64,000 nt of DNA from Neptunomonas qingdaonensis (GCF_900113275.1 NZ_FOOU01000004.1:331627-395626), one strand, 5' to 3'. Positions 26,642 to 36,841 are shown, counted from the stretch's first letter. The notes: generated by a model from the letters alone, not told the origin. Numbers and translations are program-made.

Positions 26642-29341
26642 ATGATGACAACAGAGACTATAAAAACCACCTGTCCTTACTGTGGCGTTGGTTGCGGAGT
26701 AGATGCCAAAATTCAGCAGGGTAATTTGATCGCGGTGAGCGGCTCAACAGAGCATCCTGCGAATCAGGGTAGACTCTGCGTTAAAGGCTCTGCTTTAGAT
26801 GAAACGGTTAGCCATCATGGCCGTATGCTATCCCCAAAAATTGAAGGCCAGAATGTCGATTGGGACACCGCTTATTCTCATGTTGCTAACAAGCTATCCG
26901 ATATTATCGAAGAACACGGCCCCGACGCTGTGGCCATGTATGTGTCCGGGCAGATCCTCACTGAAGATTATTATGTCGCGAATAAGCTCATGAAAGGCTT
27001 TATCGGTACCGCAAATATCGATACCAATTCCCGCTTATGTATGTCATCTGCCGTAGCGGCGCACAAACGCGCTTTTGGTAGTGATACAGTAGCCGGGTGT
27101 TATGAAGATCTTGAGTTGGCAGACTTAGTGATTCTTACCGGTTCCAATCTCGCTTGGGCACACCCGATTGTTTATCAGCGTTTAGCAAAAGCCAAAGCTG
27201 AGCGTCCTGAGATGAAGATCGTTGTCATTGATCCACGTAAAACCGCCAGCTGCGATATTGCTGACCTGCATTTGCCCTTAAAGCCCGGCAGTGATGGCTT
27301 TCTTTTTAACGGCTTAGCGCACCACCTGATTGCCAATCAACAGCTGGATCATGGGTTTATTGATCAGCATTGTGAGGGGTTTGATGCCTTATCTGAGAGC
27401 GTCCAACAACAGACTCTGGCACAAACAGCCATGGATTGTGATCTAGCGGAAGCGGCGCTCAACACGCTGTATCAATGGTTTGCTGAGTATGAGCGCAGCG
27501 TCACCCTCTTCTCGCAAGGCATCAACCAATCATCCAGCGGTGTCGATAAAGGTAATGCCATTATCAATTGCCACCTGATTAGCGGAAAAATTGGCAAACC
27601 GGGGGCCACACCTTTTTCCATCACAGGTCAGCCCAATGCCATGGGAGGACGCGAAGTCGGCGGTTTAGCCAACCAACTCGCAGCACATATGGAGCTCAAA
27701 AACCCGGACAGTCTGGATAAAGTTAAACGTTTTTGGAATGCGCCTGATTTAGCCCAGCGAGCAGGTTTAAAAGCAGTCGACATGTTTGATGCAGTGGCTA
27801 GCGGGCAAATAAAAGCCATTTGGATTATCGCCACTAACCCTGTCGTTTCAATGCCAGATGCCGACAAGATTAAACAAGCACTCGCCCATTGTGATTTAGT
27901 GATTGTGTCCGATTCAAGTGATTCAACCGATACGCTGCAGTTTGCAAATGTGTGTTTACCGGCAACCACCTGGGGGGAGAAAGAGGGTACGGTGACGAAC
28001 TCAGAACGACGTATCTCCCGCCAACGAGGCTTTCTTAGCGCGCCCGGTGAAGCACGTCATGACTGGCAGATAATCAGTGACGTTGCTCAACATATGGGCT
28101 TTAAGGATGCATTTAACTTCACGTGCAGCGCCGATGTGTTTCGCGAACATGCCGCACTCTCCGGTTTCGAAAATATAGACGCTAGCGGTAACAATGAGCG
28201 TGACTTTGACATTTCAGGGCTTGCTAATATCAGCGACCTGGAATATCAAAACCTTGACCCTATTCAATGGCCGGTGAACAAAAGCTATCCACAGGGCAGA
28301 AAACGTTTCTTTGACGATGGGCATTTTTATACAGCGTCTAACAAAGCAAATCTGATCGCTATTACACCACGCTTACCCACGTATGCAGCAGACTGCGACC
28401 AGTTGATCCTTAATACTGGCCGCATCAGAGATCAGTGGCATACCATGACGCGTACCGGTAAGGCGCATCGCTTATTGGAGCATATTGCAACGCCTCAGGT
28501 TGAAATTCACCCTGACACGGCGGCAAAACTGGCTATCAAAAATAACACACTAGTCTCTCTCAAAGACCGGGGGATTGAATATATTGCACGCGCTAACATC
28601 AGCGATTCACAACGCACGGACTCGCTGTTTGTTCCGATGCACTGGAGCGATGCATTTGCCAGCCACGCACGCGCAAACAGCCTGGTACGCCCGATTCAAG
28701 ATGCTCTTTCCGGCCAACCCGAGTTCAAACACAGCCCGGTGACTATCACATCGTTAACACCTCATTGGCAGGGTGTTTTACTCAGCGCCCCTGACTTTGT
28801 CCCTGATACAACAATGGAATGGTTTAAAACGCCCTTGGCCAATTGCACGCTCTGGGAGCTTATTGATCTTAAAAGGTCGCCATCATTCACATGGCTTACG
28901 GCTGAGTTTCCACAGGTTGACCAATGGGTGCATCTGGCTGACTCAGAACAACGCTATCTGAATGCGGCTGGCTTTAAGGGTAATCAGTTACAGCTGGTGT
29001 TGCTTAGCGGGCCAGCACTCCCTGAATACGATAAATCCTGGTTAGCCAGCCAGATAGGAACGGAATTTTCACCTGATCAGGACCGGTTACGTTTACTTTC
29101 CGGCTTTCCGGCAGATCCCTCATTACAAACAGGAAAAACTATCTGCTCCTGTTACCAGGTAGGCGAACAAACCATTATCAAGGCACTACAAAATGGCGAA
29201 GCCAACAGTGTGGAAAACTTAGGAGCCAGATTAAAGTGTGGCAGTAACTGCGGTTCCTGTATCCCTGAATTGCGTACCTTGGTGAATAAACACAGCTGCG
29301 ATGATTTAACCGCTGTCAATGAAACTGATAATGCCGCCTGA
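26642..29341 (+). CDS. nasA: Assimilatory nitrate reductase, catalytic subunit
   Basis: An 899-residue molybdopterin oxidoreductase that reduces nitrate to nitrite in the cytoplasm. The start at 26642 (or 26645) is chosen because upstream codons read through the leader terminator. N-terminal Cys11, Cys14, Cys18 and Cys46 bind a [4Fe-4S] cluster, followed by the bis-MGD domains (NSRLCMSSAVAAHK; GQPNAMGGREVGG) and the C-terminal dinucleotide-binding domain. A C-terminal BFD-like [2Fe-2S] domain has Cys835, Cys837, Cys870 and Cys873. There is no Tat signal, as expected for the Nas type. It lies apart from its reductase partner, each gene having its own leader. Confidence 0.96.
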   Translation: MMTTETIKTTCPYCGVGCGVDAKIQQGNLIAVSGSTEHPANQGRLCVKGSALDETVSHHGRMLSPKIEGQNVDWDTAYSHVANKLSDIIEEHGPDAVAMYVSGQILTEDYYVANKLMKGFIGTANIDTNSRLCMSSAVAAHKRAFGSDTVAGCYEDLELADLVILTGSNLAWAHPIVYQRLAKAKAERPEMKIVVIDPRKTASCDIADLHLPLKPGSDGFLFNGLAHHLIANQQLDHGFIDQHCEGFDALSESVQQQTLAQTAMDCDLAEAALNTLYQWFAEYERSVTLFSQGINQSSSGVDKGNAIINCHLISGKIGKPGATPFSITGQPNAMGGREVGGLANQLAAHMELKNPDSLDKVKRFWNAPDLAQRAGLKAVDMFDAVASGQIKAIWIIATNPVVSMPDADKIKQALAHCDLVIVSDSSDSTDTLQFANVCLPATTWGEKEGTVTNSERRISRQRGFLSAPGEARHDWQIISDVAQHMGFKDAFNFTCSADVFREHAALSGFENIDASGNNERDFDISGLANISDLEYQNLDPIQWPVNKSYPQGRKRFFDDGHFYTASNKANLIAITPRLPTYAADCDQLILNTGRIRDQWHTMTRTGKAHRLLEHIATPQVEIHPDTAAKLAIKNNTLVSLKDRGIEYIARANISDSQRTDSLFVPMHWSDAFASHARANSLVRPIQDALSGQPEFKHSPVTITSLTPHWQGVLLSAPDFVPDTTMEWFKTPLANCTLWELIDLKRSPSFTWLTAEFPQVDQWVHLADSEQRYLNAAGFKGNQLQLVLLSGPALPEYDKSWLASQIGTEFSPDQDRLRLLSGFPADPSLQTGKTICSCYQVGEQTIIKALQNGEANSVENLGARLKCGSNCGSCIPELRTLVNKHSCDDLTAVNETDNAA

Positions 29342-29356
29342 TCAGGCGGCATTATC
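29327..29356. terminator. 30-bp perfect palindrome over the nasA stop codon
   Basis: GATAATGCCGCCTGA and its exact reverse complement meet at 29341/29342. The nasA TGA is inside the left arm. It has no T-run, so it may act as a 3'-end barrier or a factor-assisted terminator. Confidence 0.55.
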
Positions 29357-29534
29357 AACAAATAGAGTCTGCCTATAGCAAAAAAATATACACCTTATTT
29401 ATCAAACACATCAATCAGTCTGTCTGAGAGAAAAGACGTTCTGAGCATAAACCGGATAGGTTATGTTTGAGTGGTTCAGGTTTACCAAGGTCGCTGGCAC
29501 TTCGAGTCGTTTATGCCGACTCAAAGCGGGCACT

Positions 29535-29813
29535 TTATTCGGTTGGACCTGGCTTACGTATTTTTCGTGTTTTTTTGACCGTTATTTTTGGAGTGTTGTT
29601 TTCCAGAGGTGTCATCCGATTAGTGTCTACATGTGTTTTTGAACGGACAAACTCCATACCTTCTCTGAGCAATTTCGCCTGTTGTATTGCACTAACTCCC
29701 TCAGACTGTTTAATCTGGATTGAAGAGGGATCATTAAACGAACCCTCTTCTACGATAATCGTAAATCCAGACTCATGGGTTACATAATTAGATTCTTTTT
29801 TCCATTCCAACAT
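29535..29813 (-). CDS. Small conserved-looking hypothetical protein
   Basis: A 92-residue hydrophilic protein with AAGG before ATG 29813. It begins MLEWKKESNYVTHESGF, followed by TIIVEEGSFNDPSSIQI and a helical AIQQAKLLREGMEFV. The C-terminal 35 residues are basic and Pro/Thr-rich. The codon pattern and start signal favour this strand over the overlapping rightward frame. I do not recognise a family with confidence. It is convergent with nasA. Confidence 0.55.
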   Translation of the reverse strand: MLEWKKESNYVTHESGFTIIVEEGSFNDPSSIQIKQSEGVSAIQQAKLLREGMEFVRSKTHVDTNRMTPLENNTPKITVKKTRKIRKPGPTE

Positions 29814-30184
29814 ATAAAACCTTCATTCACTTGATGCCAAAATATAAAAATATTGCCGTTTGTTTTTTCCAAAGGGATCAACTTATCTGGTAATCACGCC
29901 AATGACTTTTTCTTTTTCCAAATCCAAGCCAGATCTATCGCCATATCAGCATTTGGCACTTGGTTTTTAGCACTTGGTTCTTAGCACTATACCCGTATCG
30001 TTAAATGATGAGTGACAAGTACCGCTCTTGATATTTTTGCTAATGCTACACTTTCGATGGGACGAAAAAAACCTGCCCTGACATCTAAAAAAACTCAAAA
30101 TTTGCGTGCTGTGGTATAGAGAGTAGATGGAGATGATATCCTGGAAATGGACAGGTTTAACTGACCCTGGAAATAACGCTTTTA
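29814..30184. other. 371-bp gap with a short direct repeat
   Basis: No gene is visible. The 14-bp unit GCACTTGGTTYTTA is repeated in tandem at 29956-29969 and 29970-29983, followed by a third GCACT. No other structure is supported. Confidence 0.4.
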
Positions 30185-30595
30185 CTAGGTAACGCGCTCA
30201 TGTTGAGCATTATCTTTTTGTACGTTAACGACTGATATATGCTCGCCCTCAGTCATTCGATAGGAAACCGACATGAGGGGAACTTCGCTTATATTTTTGT
30301 CCACAACGTCTATGAGTTTGTTTTTGTAAAACTTCAGAAGACGTACTTCTTGCCCGGTTATATCAGACAGCCCATTGCTAACACCTTCAAAATATTGAAG
30401 ATGATTTTCAATAGTGCCTTCAGGGTTCTCTACCTGACCCAGGGCTCTACACCTTAACATGACACTGTTGAGCTGTTTAAGCATGTACTCTGATTGAATA
30501 CTTATCAGGTCGTTCTTTGTTGACTCGCTGAATGCAGTAATAATAGAGACAGGTTTTTTTATTAATTGCACCGGGTGCATCATCTCTTTGCACAT
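30185..30595 (-). CDS. Phasin-like protein, divergent paralog
   Basis: A 136-residue, mostly helical protein. Its core (DLISIQSEYMLKQLN, QYFEGVSNGLSDITGQEV, LIDVVDKNISE) aligns along its length with the phasins at 36458 and 42898, but it has diverged. Phasins coat polyhydroxyalkanoate granules; no PHA synthase is in the window. The C-terminal 25 residues differ completely from the other two. AGGA lies eight bases before the ATG. Confidence 0.65.
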   Translation of the reverse strand: MCKEMMHPVQLIKKPVSIITAFSESTKNDLISIQSEYMLKQLNSVMLRCRALGQVENPEGTIENHLQYFEGVSNGLSDITGQEVRLLKFYKNKLIDVVDKNISEVPLMSVSYRMTEGEHISVVNVQKDNAQHERVT

Positions 30596-30799
30596 TACAT
30601 ATCCTCAAGAAAATATTTTCTAATCAGTTATCTAAGAACATTAACAATGTTCCCGGCAATTAAAATGAGCCAAACTTAAATTTTTTTGAGGAAGCGCTTT
30701 CTAAAAAAATTTCACATATAAAACTTTAACTGTTTCCTAAGTCACAACAGCATCATTAGATGTTTCAACAGTTGCTTATTATCACTCTGAAAAAGCGGT

Positions 30800-31171
30800 C
30801 TAAAACAGGCCGCCGTTATCCCAGATAATCCCGCCCCACACCGCCGCGCTAATCAACAAGCCAAACATAACAGCGGCCGAGCCTAAATCTTTAGCACGTC
30901 CCGCCAGCTCATTAAACTCGGTACCGGCCCTATCGACTACGGCTTCAATAGCAGAATTGATGACCTCCAACGCCAATACCAGCAAACAGACACTCACCAA
31001 CAGAGCCCACTGTGTGGCTGTTTGTGCTACCCAAAACGATGCAGGAAACAGTAGCAGAAACGCATAGACCTCATACTGAAAAGCCGGCTCATGCTTAAAG
31101 GCAGCCTTGATTCCTTTTATCGAATACCCCGTTGCATAATAGAACCGGGCCAAGCCTGTTACCTTTTGCAT
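30800..31171 (-). CDS. dgkA: Diacylglycerol kinase
   Basis: A 123-residue inner-membrane enzyme that phosphorylates diacylglycerol, recycling lipid from membrane-derived oligosaccharide or LPS modification. It has the N-terminal amphipathic helix, three membrane helices and the signature LEVINSAIEAVVDRAG (about residues 68-83). The length is normal. It is probably monocistronic, 60 bp downstream of the GDYXXLXY gene on the same strand. Confidence 0.95.
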   Translation of the reverse strand: MQKVTGLARFYYATGYSIKGIKAAFKHEPAFQYEVYAFLLLFPASFWVAQTATQWALLVSVCLLVLALEVINSAIEAVVDRAGTEFNELAGRAKDLGSAAVMFGLLISAAVWGGIIWDNGGLF

Positions 31172-31231
31172 TATTTATCCCTTATTCCTTCGCTACGACC
31201 GGCCGAGCCTGCTAGCCGTTATATCGCCAGA

Positions 31232-32896
31232 TTACGGCTGGTTATAGCCCAAAATTTTATAGTCTTCATCACGCAGATTATTCAACAGCAACTCACCATT
31301 GCCGGCGACCCTGAACTCACCATAACGCGCTTTTTCATATAGCTGTGCTGTACCTTCCTGGAAGAAAAAAGCATTGGTCGCAAATTTAACGTCGCCGTCG
31401 CGTATGCGGTACTGCATTTTTACTTGGTTATCCTGCAATGTTTCGCCATGATAAAAACCGGCGTATTCGCCGACACTATTTGCATCCAGATTGACGGTGA
31501 TGAAACCCGCTTCATTCAAAGCTGGCTTATCGCGAAACGCTTTATTTTCCAGAGCAAAGCGTAAACGCATGTAGTCCCCTTGCATGAGCGAGCGTGGATC
31601 AACTGGCGCAAGTTCCAATAAGACCAGCGTGCCAGATGCCAATACTTGCTCTTTCTTAAAAATGCTAACATTCACAGCCGCCAGGACAAACAGCATCATG
31701 ACCACACTTACCCATTTAGTGCGACTCATCGCTGTGCGCTTGAATAAACGCGACAGTAAGAAAATACTCTCCTGCGTACTCTCCTCTTTACTCCCTTTTT
31801 CACTGGCACTTTGCTGTGAGCTGACATTCAACAGAGCACGCATCATTAGTTGCCCCAGCAATAACGCGACACCCGTACCTACCAAAATAAATGACTTAAC
31901 GAGTAGCGTTGTGTTGAGGCTGTAGTAATACCAGGAGACGAATGATAATAACGCGAGTAAACCCAGCGCTTTAAGACTGGTACGCTGGTAGGCAAAACCC
32001 ACCAGTAATATTAACAATGCGCTACTGGTCCCTAAGGCTATCAACCCGGATGCGACGAGCAGGACACCGCCAAGCAGCACCAGCCGCCCTGCCATGGATG
32101 ACAAGGAGAGCTGATACTGTATGAAGATCTTTTTAATCACCAAGGCGAATGACACGGCGACTAATGCTGACGTCAGCCAGGGGGCTATCGACCACCATCC
32201 ACTGGCGGCTTGTTGTCCATAAAAAGATAATAAATCATCACTAAAAAGGATATGCCCGTTAAATTGCACCAATGCCAACGCTAACCCGAAACCAACCGGT
32301 TCCCATAAAGAGGCAAATCGCTTCCAATGATTCTCATTTATCCAGACAAGCGTAAACAGCACACTACAACAAGCCGCACCTAAACCGTATATCCCGAGTT
32401 GATTGAGGCCCCAAAAGAGCGCAATCATGGCAAACCAACAGCTTAAAACACGGTGTATAAAGTGCGGCATAATGACGGTGAGTACTAACTGGAAAGCAGC
32501 TAACAGGAAAACAGCGATTGAAGATTGGTAAGATGCCCAGTCAAGTAACCCCCAAGCCACCATCATCTGCCCGGTTAAGCTAAACACCAAACCTAACTGG
32601 CCAACGAAAATGCCCTTTGGCTGGGTGCGAAACAATAGATAAGCGCCCGTACAACAAATAAGCCCCACAGCGATCAGTGCGACTTCATTATCAACACGAA
32701 ACAAAATACCAAATACAGGTCCCCCGACAAAACCCAACATAAAGAATGCAGCAACCCAGCCTGCAAACCCCTGCATTAAAGCAATATACCAAGGGGTGCT
32801 GTCATGCACAGAATCAGCAGCGTTAGCGGGCAGCTCTCCTGAGACCAGCTGCTGGCGCTTAAGCGTTTCCCATAAATCATGCGCTGAAGAGTCCAT
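31232..32896 (-). CDS. DUF4401-GDYXXLXY fusion membrane protein
   Basis: A 554-residue protein. The ATG at 32896 with GAGGAGG is chosen over a start at 32947. The first 390 residues are about ten membrane helices of DUF4401 type. After a charged linker and one more helix, a periplasmic C-terminal domain carries the GDYMRLRF signature (Gly440-Asp-Tyr). In relatives the DUF4401 and GDYXXLXY parts are often separate neighbouring genes, here fused. The function is unknown. It is translationally coupled to the DUF2157 gene, whose stop lies two bases from this start. Confidence 0.8.
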   Translation of the reverse strand: MDSSAHDLWETLKRQQLVSGELPANAADSVHDSTPWYIALMQGFAGWVAAFFMLGFVGGPVFGILFRVDNEVALIAVGLICCTGAYLLFRTQPKGIFVGQLGLVFSLTGQMMVAWGLLDWASYQSSIAVFLLAAFQLVLTVIMPHFIHRVLSCWFAMIALFWGLNQLGIYGLGAACCSVLFTLVWINENHWKRFASLWEPVGFGLALALVQFNGHILFSDDLLSFYGQQAASGWWSIAPWLTSALVAVSFALVIKKIFIQYQLSLSSMAGRLVLLGGVLLVASGLIALGTSSALLILLVGFAYQRTSLKALGLLALLSFVSWYYYSLNTTLLVKSFILVGTGVALLLGQLMMRALLNVSSQQSASEKGSKEESTQESIFLLSRLFKRTAMSRTKWVSVVMMLFVLAAVNVSIFKKEQVLASGTLVLLELAPVDPRSLMQGDYMRLRFALENKAFRDKPALNEAGFITVNLDANSVGEYAGFYHGETLQDNQVKMQYRIRDGDVKFATNAFFFQEGTAQLYEKARYGEFRVAGNGELLLNNLRDEDYKILGYNQP

Positions 32897-32897
32897 A

Positions 32898-34001
32898 TTA
32901 AACCTCCTCACTGGGCTGATCTTTTTCGCAATGTGTTTGTTGTGCAAGAGCCTTTTGTTGTTGGGAAAGCTTTTTCAACCAAATCCCCCCCGCCGCCGAT
33001 AAACCAATAATGGCCATACTGATCAGTAAAAATGCGCCATCATCCAACATATCTTCCAACATCCGACCTAATAAAAACGTCACCACCATGATGCCGCTTA
33101 AGACACAGCCAGATAACAACACCAGGTCTACAACACGATAGCGGTACACGTAAAAAACAGCGGCCATCCAGATCACATAAACCGGCAAACCCCATATTTC
33201 ATCGTTGCTATCAAAAATGGCGATAATAGCAAGCCAGGTAACGGTAACACCGCCAATTAAGGCCGATACTTGAGCAGCTTGTCGATTGTACAGCGTGATG
33301 AATGCATAGCGGGGTGTGCTTTTTATATCCAAGCCGTTTTTATCCAAGCTTTCCTGATCTGAAACGTTTTGCTTTGAGGAGCCATGCGGGCTTCCCGGGC
33401 ATGCCAGGACCTCAAAGAAGACAATAAAAGCCGAATTCACGGCCAGGAATAACCACAACCAATCCTCCTCGCGAAACAGAAAACCAAACAGGCCACGAAA
33501 AGTGTTCAGGTATAGCATCAGCGTGAGATTGACTAAACCGATCCACAGCAGCCATAACGTACTTGAGCGCCCGATAACCGCCCATGGCGTGATCAATGCA
33601 GCCCAGGCTGCAAATAACTGCCATGGATCAGCGCCGGTCTGATAGGTCTGTCCGGTTAACGCTAATAGTGCGCCGGTTAACAACGCCATGCCTGATAAGG
33701 AAACTGTAGACGATGTCCGTTGGTCATCAAGACGGGAATAGATAAACGCCGCCAGCAACATGATAGATTCGAGCAGGCCGAATTTAGCAAAGCGCCCCAT
33801 GGCCTCCCAGTTAAAGGCAAAAAAGAAAATCATGCCAACCGTAATCGCAACCGCTCCGCTCCACATCAGAAATTGGCTAATAAAGCTAAACCACTCTTTT
33901 TTAGCAGGGCGCGACTGGGTAGCGGCTAATGCGGCTTCCACATCCCCTTGAATGAACCCCTGCTCTGCCCAGGATAAAATTAACCGGCGGTTGTCTGTCA
34001 C
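32898..34001 (-). CDS. DUF2157 multi-spanning membrane protein
   Basis: A 367-residue protein with a cytoplasmic helical N-terminus (RRLILSWAEQGFIQGDVE) and about ten membrane helices. The first contains FLMWSGAVAITVGMIFFFAFNW, typical of DUF2157. A hydrophilic loop (about 205-235) splits the helices into two sets. It forms a two-gene unit with the downstream DUF4401-GDYXXLXY fusion, an association seen in many proteobacteria. The role is unknown; an envelope function is likely. Confidence 0.82.
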   Translation of the reverse strand: MTDNRRLILSWAEQGFIQGDVEAALAATQSRPAKKEWFSFISQFLMWSGAVAITVGMIFFFAFNWEAMGRFAKFGLLESIMLLAAFIYSRLDDQRTSSTVSLSGMALLTGALLALTGQTYQTGADPWQLFAAWAALITPWAVIGRSSTLWLLWIGLVNLTLMLYLNTFRGLFGFLFREEDWLWLFLAVNSAFIVFFEVLACPGSPHGSSKQNVSDQESLDKNGLDIKSTPRYAFITLYNRQAAQVSALIGGVTVTWLAIIAIFDSNDEIWGLPVYVIWMAAVFYVYRYRVVDLVLLSGCVLSGIMVVTFLLGRMLEDMLDDGAFLLISMAIIGLSAAGGIWLKKLSQQQKALAQQTHCEKDQPSEEV

Positions 34002-34047
34002 TCGTCTCTTCCTTTACTGTTTGGGCACGTAATATCAACATACTAAG

Positions 34048-35256
34048 TCAGATAGCCTGGATCAGCGCTTTTAGAACCTGCGGCGATTTAATTACCTGTC
34101 GCTGTTTTATCAACGCACTGCCTAAATCCAACGCAAACTTCTCTGACACCGCACGCACATCAATATCTTCGATGCAATCCAGATCCGCCACATGCGCTAA
34201 CCCTATGGTACGGCGAATCAACTCCGTGCCGGCATAACCCATACTCTCGCGCCATGTGTTCGCGATAAAAGCATCAACAAAGCCAGCCGAGGCAAATACA
34301 GGGTCCTTACATTGCTCACTGACAAGCGTCTTAAAGCGAGAGCAAAAGGTAGCCCATAATGTATCAATCGTGTTTAGCAGATATTCACGATAGTCCTGCT
34401 TCTCTTCTGCAGCACCCTCAAGCCCTGGCTGACCTGCAAAGTTGAGCAGCAGATTGCCGATAATAGAACCAATATCGAAACTCATCGGCCCATAAAAAGC
34501 GAACTCAGGGTCAATCACCTGAGTTCCTTCAGCTTTGACAAACACAGATCCCGAATGCAAATCCGCGTGCAATAATGCCTGTGCATCATTCATGAAATGA
34601 TATTTGAGTTTGGCGGCTTCAATTTTAAGCGCTTCATCCTGCCACAGTGCTTCTGCAGCCTCTCTCAAGGGTGGGTTAACACTGTTGCGTTCATGGTCAC
34701 AGAACGGGTCCAGGAAAAACAGTTCTTCGGTTATTTTGCACAAATCAGGATTGATATAGTCGGCTACCGCTGCTTTTTTCTGGTACGTATCTAAATAGAA
34801 ATCTGAAGTATGGAACAGCGTTTCGGCGAGAAACTCTCCTAAGTGGCGGCCAAGTTCAGGCAGGGACCTGCGCGCAATAAGCGCATGACGCAGATTTTCA
34901 TGATCACCTATATCTTGCATTATGAAAGCTGAACGGGCGAGATCAAAATAGTACACAGCCGGCACATAATCAGCAGCCCAGGCGCCCTCTTCTTTTAAAC
35001 ACTGTGCCTCAATACGGATGCGATCCAGCGATAACGGCCAGCCTTCACCGATAATACGTACATAGGGCAGCGCTTGTTTAACAATGACACTCTGCTGGTC
35101 ATTGGTAATACGGTATACAAAGTTAATATTACCGTCGCCTATCTCCTCAACGCGCAAAGCGGACGTGTCAGTAAACTGCTCTGTATTAAAAATCCGGGTA
35201 TTAGAAAGTACAAATTCGATTATTTCAGCATCATTTACAAACTTAGCATTGGTCAT
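34048..35256 (-). CDS. mtnK: S-methyl-5-thioribose kinase
   Basis: A 402-residue kinase of the aminoglycoside-phosphotransferase fold that phosphorylates methylthioribose in methionine salvage. It shows the MtnK pattern: EIGDGNINFVYRI, VKQALPYVR, LLHADLHSGSVFV with the catalytic Asp, and VIDPEFAFYGPMSFDIG for the metal site. No mtnA, mtnB or other salvage genes are adjacent, so the pathway is completed elsewhere. It is the first gene upstream of the DUF2157 pair on the same strand, 46 bp away. Confidence 0.93.
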   Translation of the reverse strand: MTNAKFVNDAEIIEFVLSNTRIFNTEQFTDTSALRVEEIGDGNINFVYRITNDQQSVIVKQALPYVRIIGEGWPLSLDRIRIEAQCLKEEGAWAADYVPAVYYFDLARSAFIMQDIGDHENLRHALIARRSLPELGRHLGEFLAETLFHTSDFYLDTYQKKAAVADYINPDLCKITEELFFLDPFCDHERNSVNPPLREAAEALWQDEALKIEAAKLKYHFMNDAQALLHADLHSGSVFVKAEGTQVIDPEFAFYGPMSFDIGSIIGNLLLNFAGQPGLEGAAEEKQDYREYLLNTIDTLWATFCSRFKTLVSEQCKDPVFASAGFVDAFIANTWRESMGYAGTELIRRTIGLAHVADLDCIEDIDVRAVSEKFALDLGSALIKQRQVIKSPQVLKALIQAI

Positions 35257-35430
35257 AACAGGTCAATTCCCACAGGTGCTTTTTAATATCCGCTCAGTTT
35301 GCCAGAAAAAAAACATCTTTAAAGTGAATTATCTGAACGGGTAGATTTATGCGCTATCTGTATCTACTTGAGTTCACTACGAATATGCTATCGTTTTGCT
35401 CCTTTAACGTTAACGGACCTGATGTTAGCT

Positions 35431-36216
35431 ATGTCATTTGAATTAATCTTTCTGTTCCTGGCAGGTTTTTTTGGCGGGGTGCTTAACTCCATTGCGGGGG
35501 GCGGCAGCTTTATTACTTTTCCTGCACTCATCTTTGTAGGGATAGCGCCTATTACAGCGAACGCGACCAACACTTTTGCTTCGTGCGCGGGCTATATGAG
35601 CGGTACTTATGCGTTTCGTAAAGAGATCGCCCAGCATAAGAAAGAACTACTTCGTATCACCCTTATCAGCTTAACCGGCGGTATTCTGGGTGCATGGTTA
35701 CTGCTGCAAACACCCGAAACAGTTTTTAAAGAAGCCATTCCCTGGCTAATGCTATTTGCAACAGTGTTATTTATATTTGGCGGACAAATTAATACAGGCC
35801 TGAAAAAACTGGCATCCCGCCACCGGCATGCATCATCCATTGGCGGGGTTTTACTGTTAGTCTTACTGTTAGGGGTCGCCACGTATGGCGGCTTTTTTAA
35901 TGCAGGATTAGGCATCATTACCCTGAGCTATTTAGCCTTGGCAGGCCATACCAATATCAATGCCATGAATGGTTTAAAGCTCTTAGTATCATCGGTTGTC
36001 TCACTGGTTGCCATTGCGCTATTTATTTACAATGATGTGATTGCCTGGCATGAAGGCAGCATTGTACTGTTGGGAACATTAGCCGGAGGCTATGGGGCGG
36101 CACATCTATCACGCAAACTGCCACAAAAGCATGTAAGAAACTTTGTCATTGTGGCCAGCATTGCCACCACACTGTACTTTTTTATTGATACTTATATGAA
36201 TACGCCTGTTAACTAA
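35431..36216 (+). CDS. TauE/SafE-family permease
   Basis: A 261-residue membrane protein with about eight helices. It begins LIFLFLAGFFGGVLNSIAGGGSF, the first TauE/SafE repeat, and the second repeat contains GGFFNAGLGIITLSYL. Members export sulfite, sulfoacetate or other organosulfur anions; the substrate here is unknown. The start at 35431 is uncertain, as ATG 35422 is also possible. A 120-bp piece of this gene (35917-36013) is duplicated as a relic at 42652-42775, marking the left end of the segmental duplication. Confidence 0.82.
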   Translation: MSFELIFLFLAGFFGGVLNSIAGGGSFITFPALIFVGIAPITANATNTFASCAGYMSGTYAFRKEIAQHKKELLRITLISLTGGILGAWLLLQTPETVFKEAIPWLMLFATVLFIFGGQINTGLKKLASRHRHASSIGGVLLLVLLLGVATYGGFFNAGLGIITLSYLALAGHTNINAMNGLKLLVSSVVSLVAIALFIYNDVIAWHEGSIVLLGTLAGGYGAAHLSRKLPQKHVRNFVIVASIATTLYFFIDTYMNTPVN

Positions 36217-36457
36217 AGACCTTTGCACGATTACACCTTTGTCTTCTGACGGTGATAAAAACCCACTCATTCAGTCATGTATAAACAGTACAGGGCTTTT
36301 ATATACGCAAAAAATATAACTCCCACCACTTATACAGATCCGATTTTTTCTACCTCAAATTTAGTTCAGACCTCCTCAATTACGTTGAAATAAAGGATGC
36401 GAGACGAATAATAGATCTGATACACCCCTATAGAAACACTTAACTGAGGCCCGGAAA

Positions 36458-36841
36458 ATGCGCCAAGATATAATGAAAGATATCCAGGAATCGTTCGTTC
36501 CCATCACTGTGATTTCTGACATAAACAAGTCAGCCGCCGAAAAGTTAATCGCGATTCAGTCTGACTATATGACTGACCTGTTCAACACCGGACTAGCGCA
36601 GATGCAAACACTAAGTAGCGTAAAGGAACCAAAAGAAGCATTCGAACTGCAGATCAAATACTTCAAAGAGCTAGACGCTAAATTGGCTAATGTGACTGAA
36701 AAAGAAGTCGCCATGCTGTCAGCAACCAAAGAACAACTGCTGGACGTTATAGAACAGCATATTTCTGAAATGTCAGATATTTTCGGGATGGCTGATGCTA
36801 CCGGGTTTATGCAGGATGCTCAGAAAAAACTCAAGAGATAA
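36458..36841 (+). CDS. Phasin family protein, C-terminus truncated by frameshift (unit 1)
   Basis: A 127-residue phasin (PF09361-like) nearly identical over residues 1-120 to the copy at 42898, with INKSAAEKLIAIQSDYMTDLF and FKELDAKLANVTEKEVAML. After GFMQDAQKK the frame ends early. In the +1 frame the sequence continues as EIMNVTPLNGGSH and onward, matching the 20-residue tail of the other copy. A one-base loss in the A-run at 36825-36830 explains this. The protein probably still folds, because the granule-binding helices are intact. Confidence 0.8.
   Translation: MRQDIMKDIQESFVPITVISDINKSAAEKLIAIQSDYMTDLFNTGLAQMQTLSSVKEPKEAFELQIKYFKELDAKLANVTEKEVAMLSATKEQLLDVIEQHISEMSDIFGMADATGFMQDAQKKLKR

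Noticed and set aside
29467..29787. 106-codon rightward frame overlapping the 92-residue hypothetical gene
   Set aside because: The leftward frame has a ribosome-binding site and a more protein-like composition; this one is probably its shadow.
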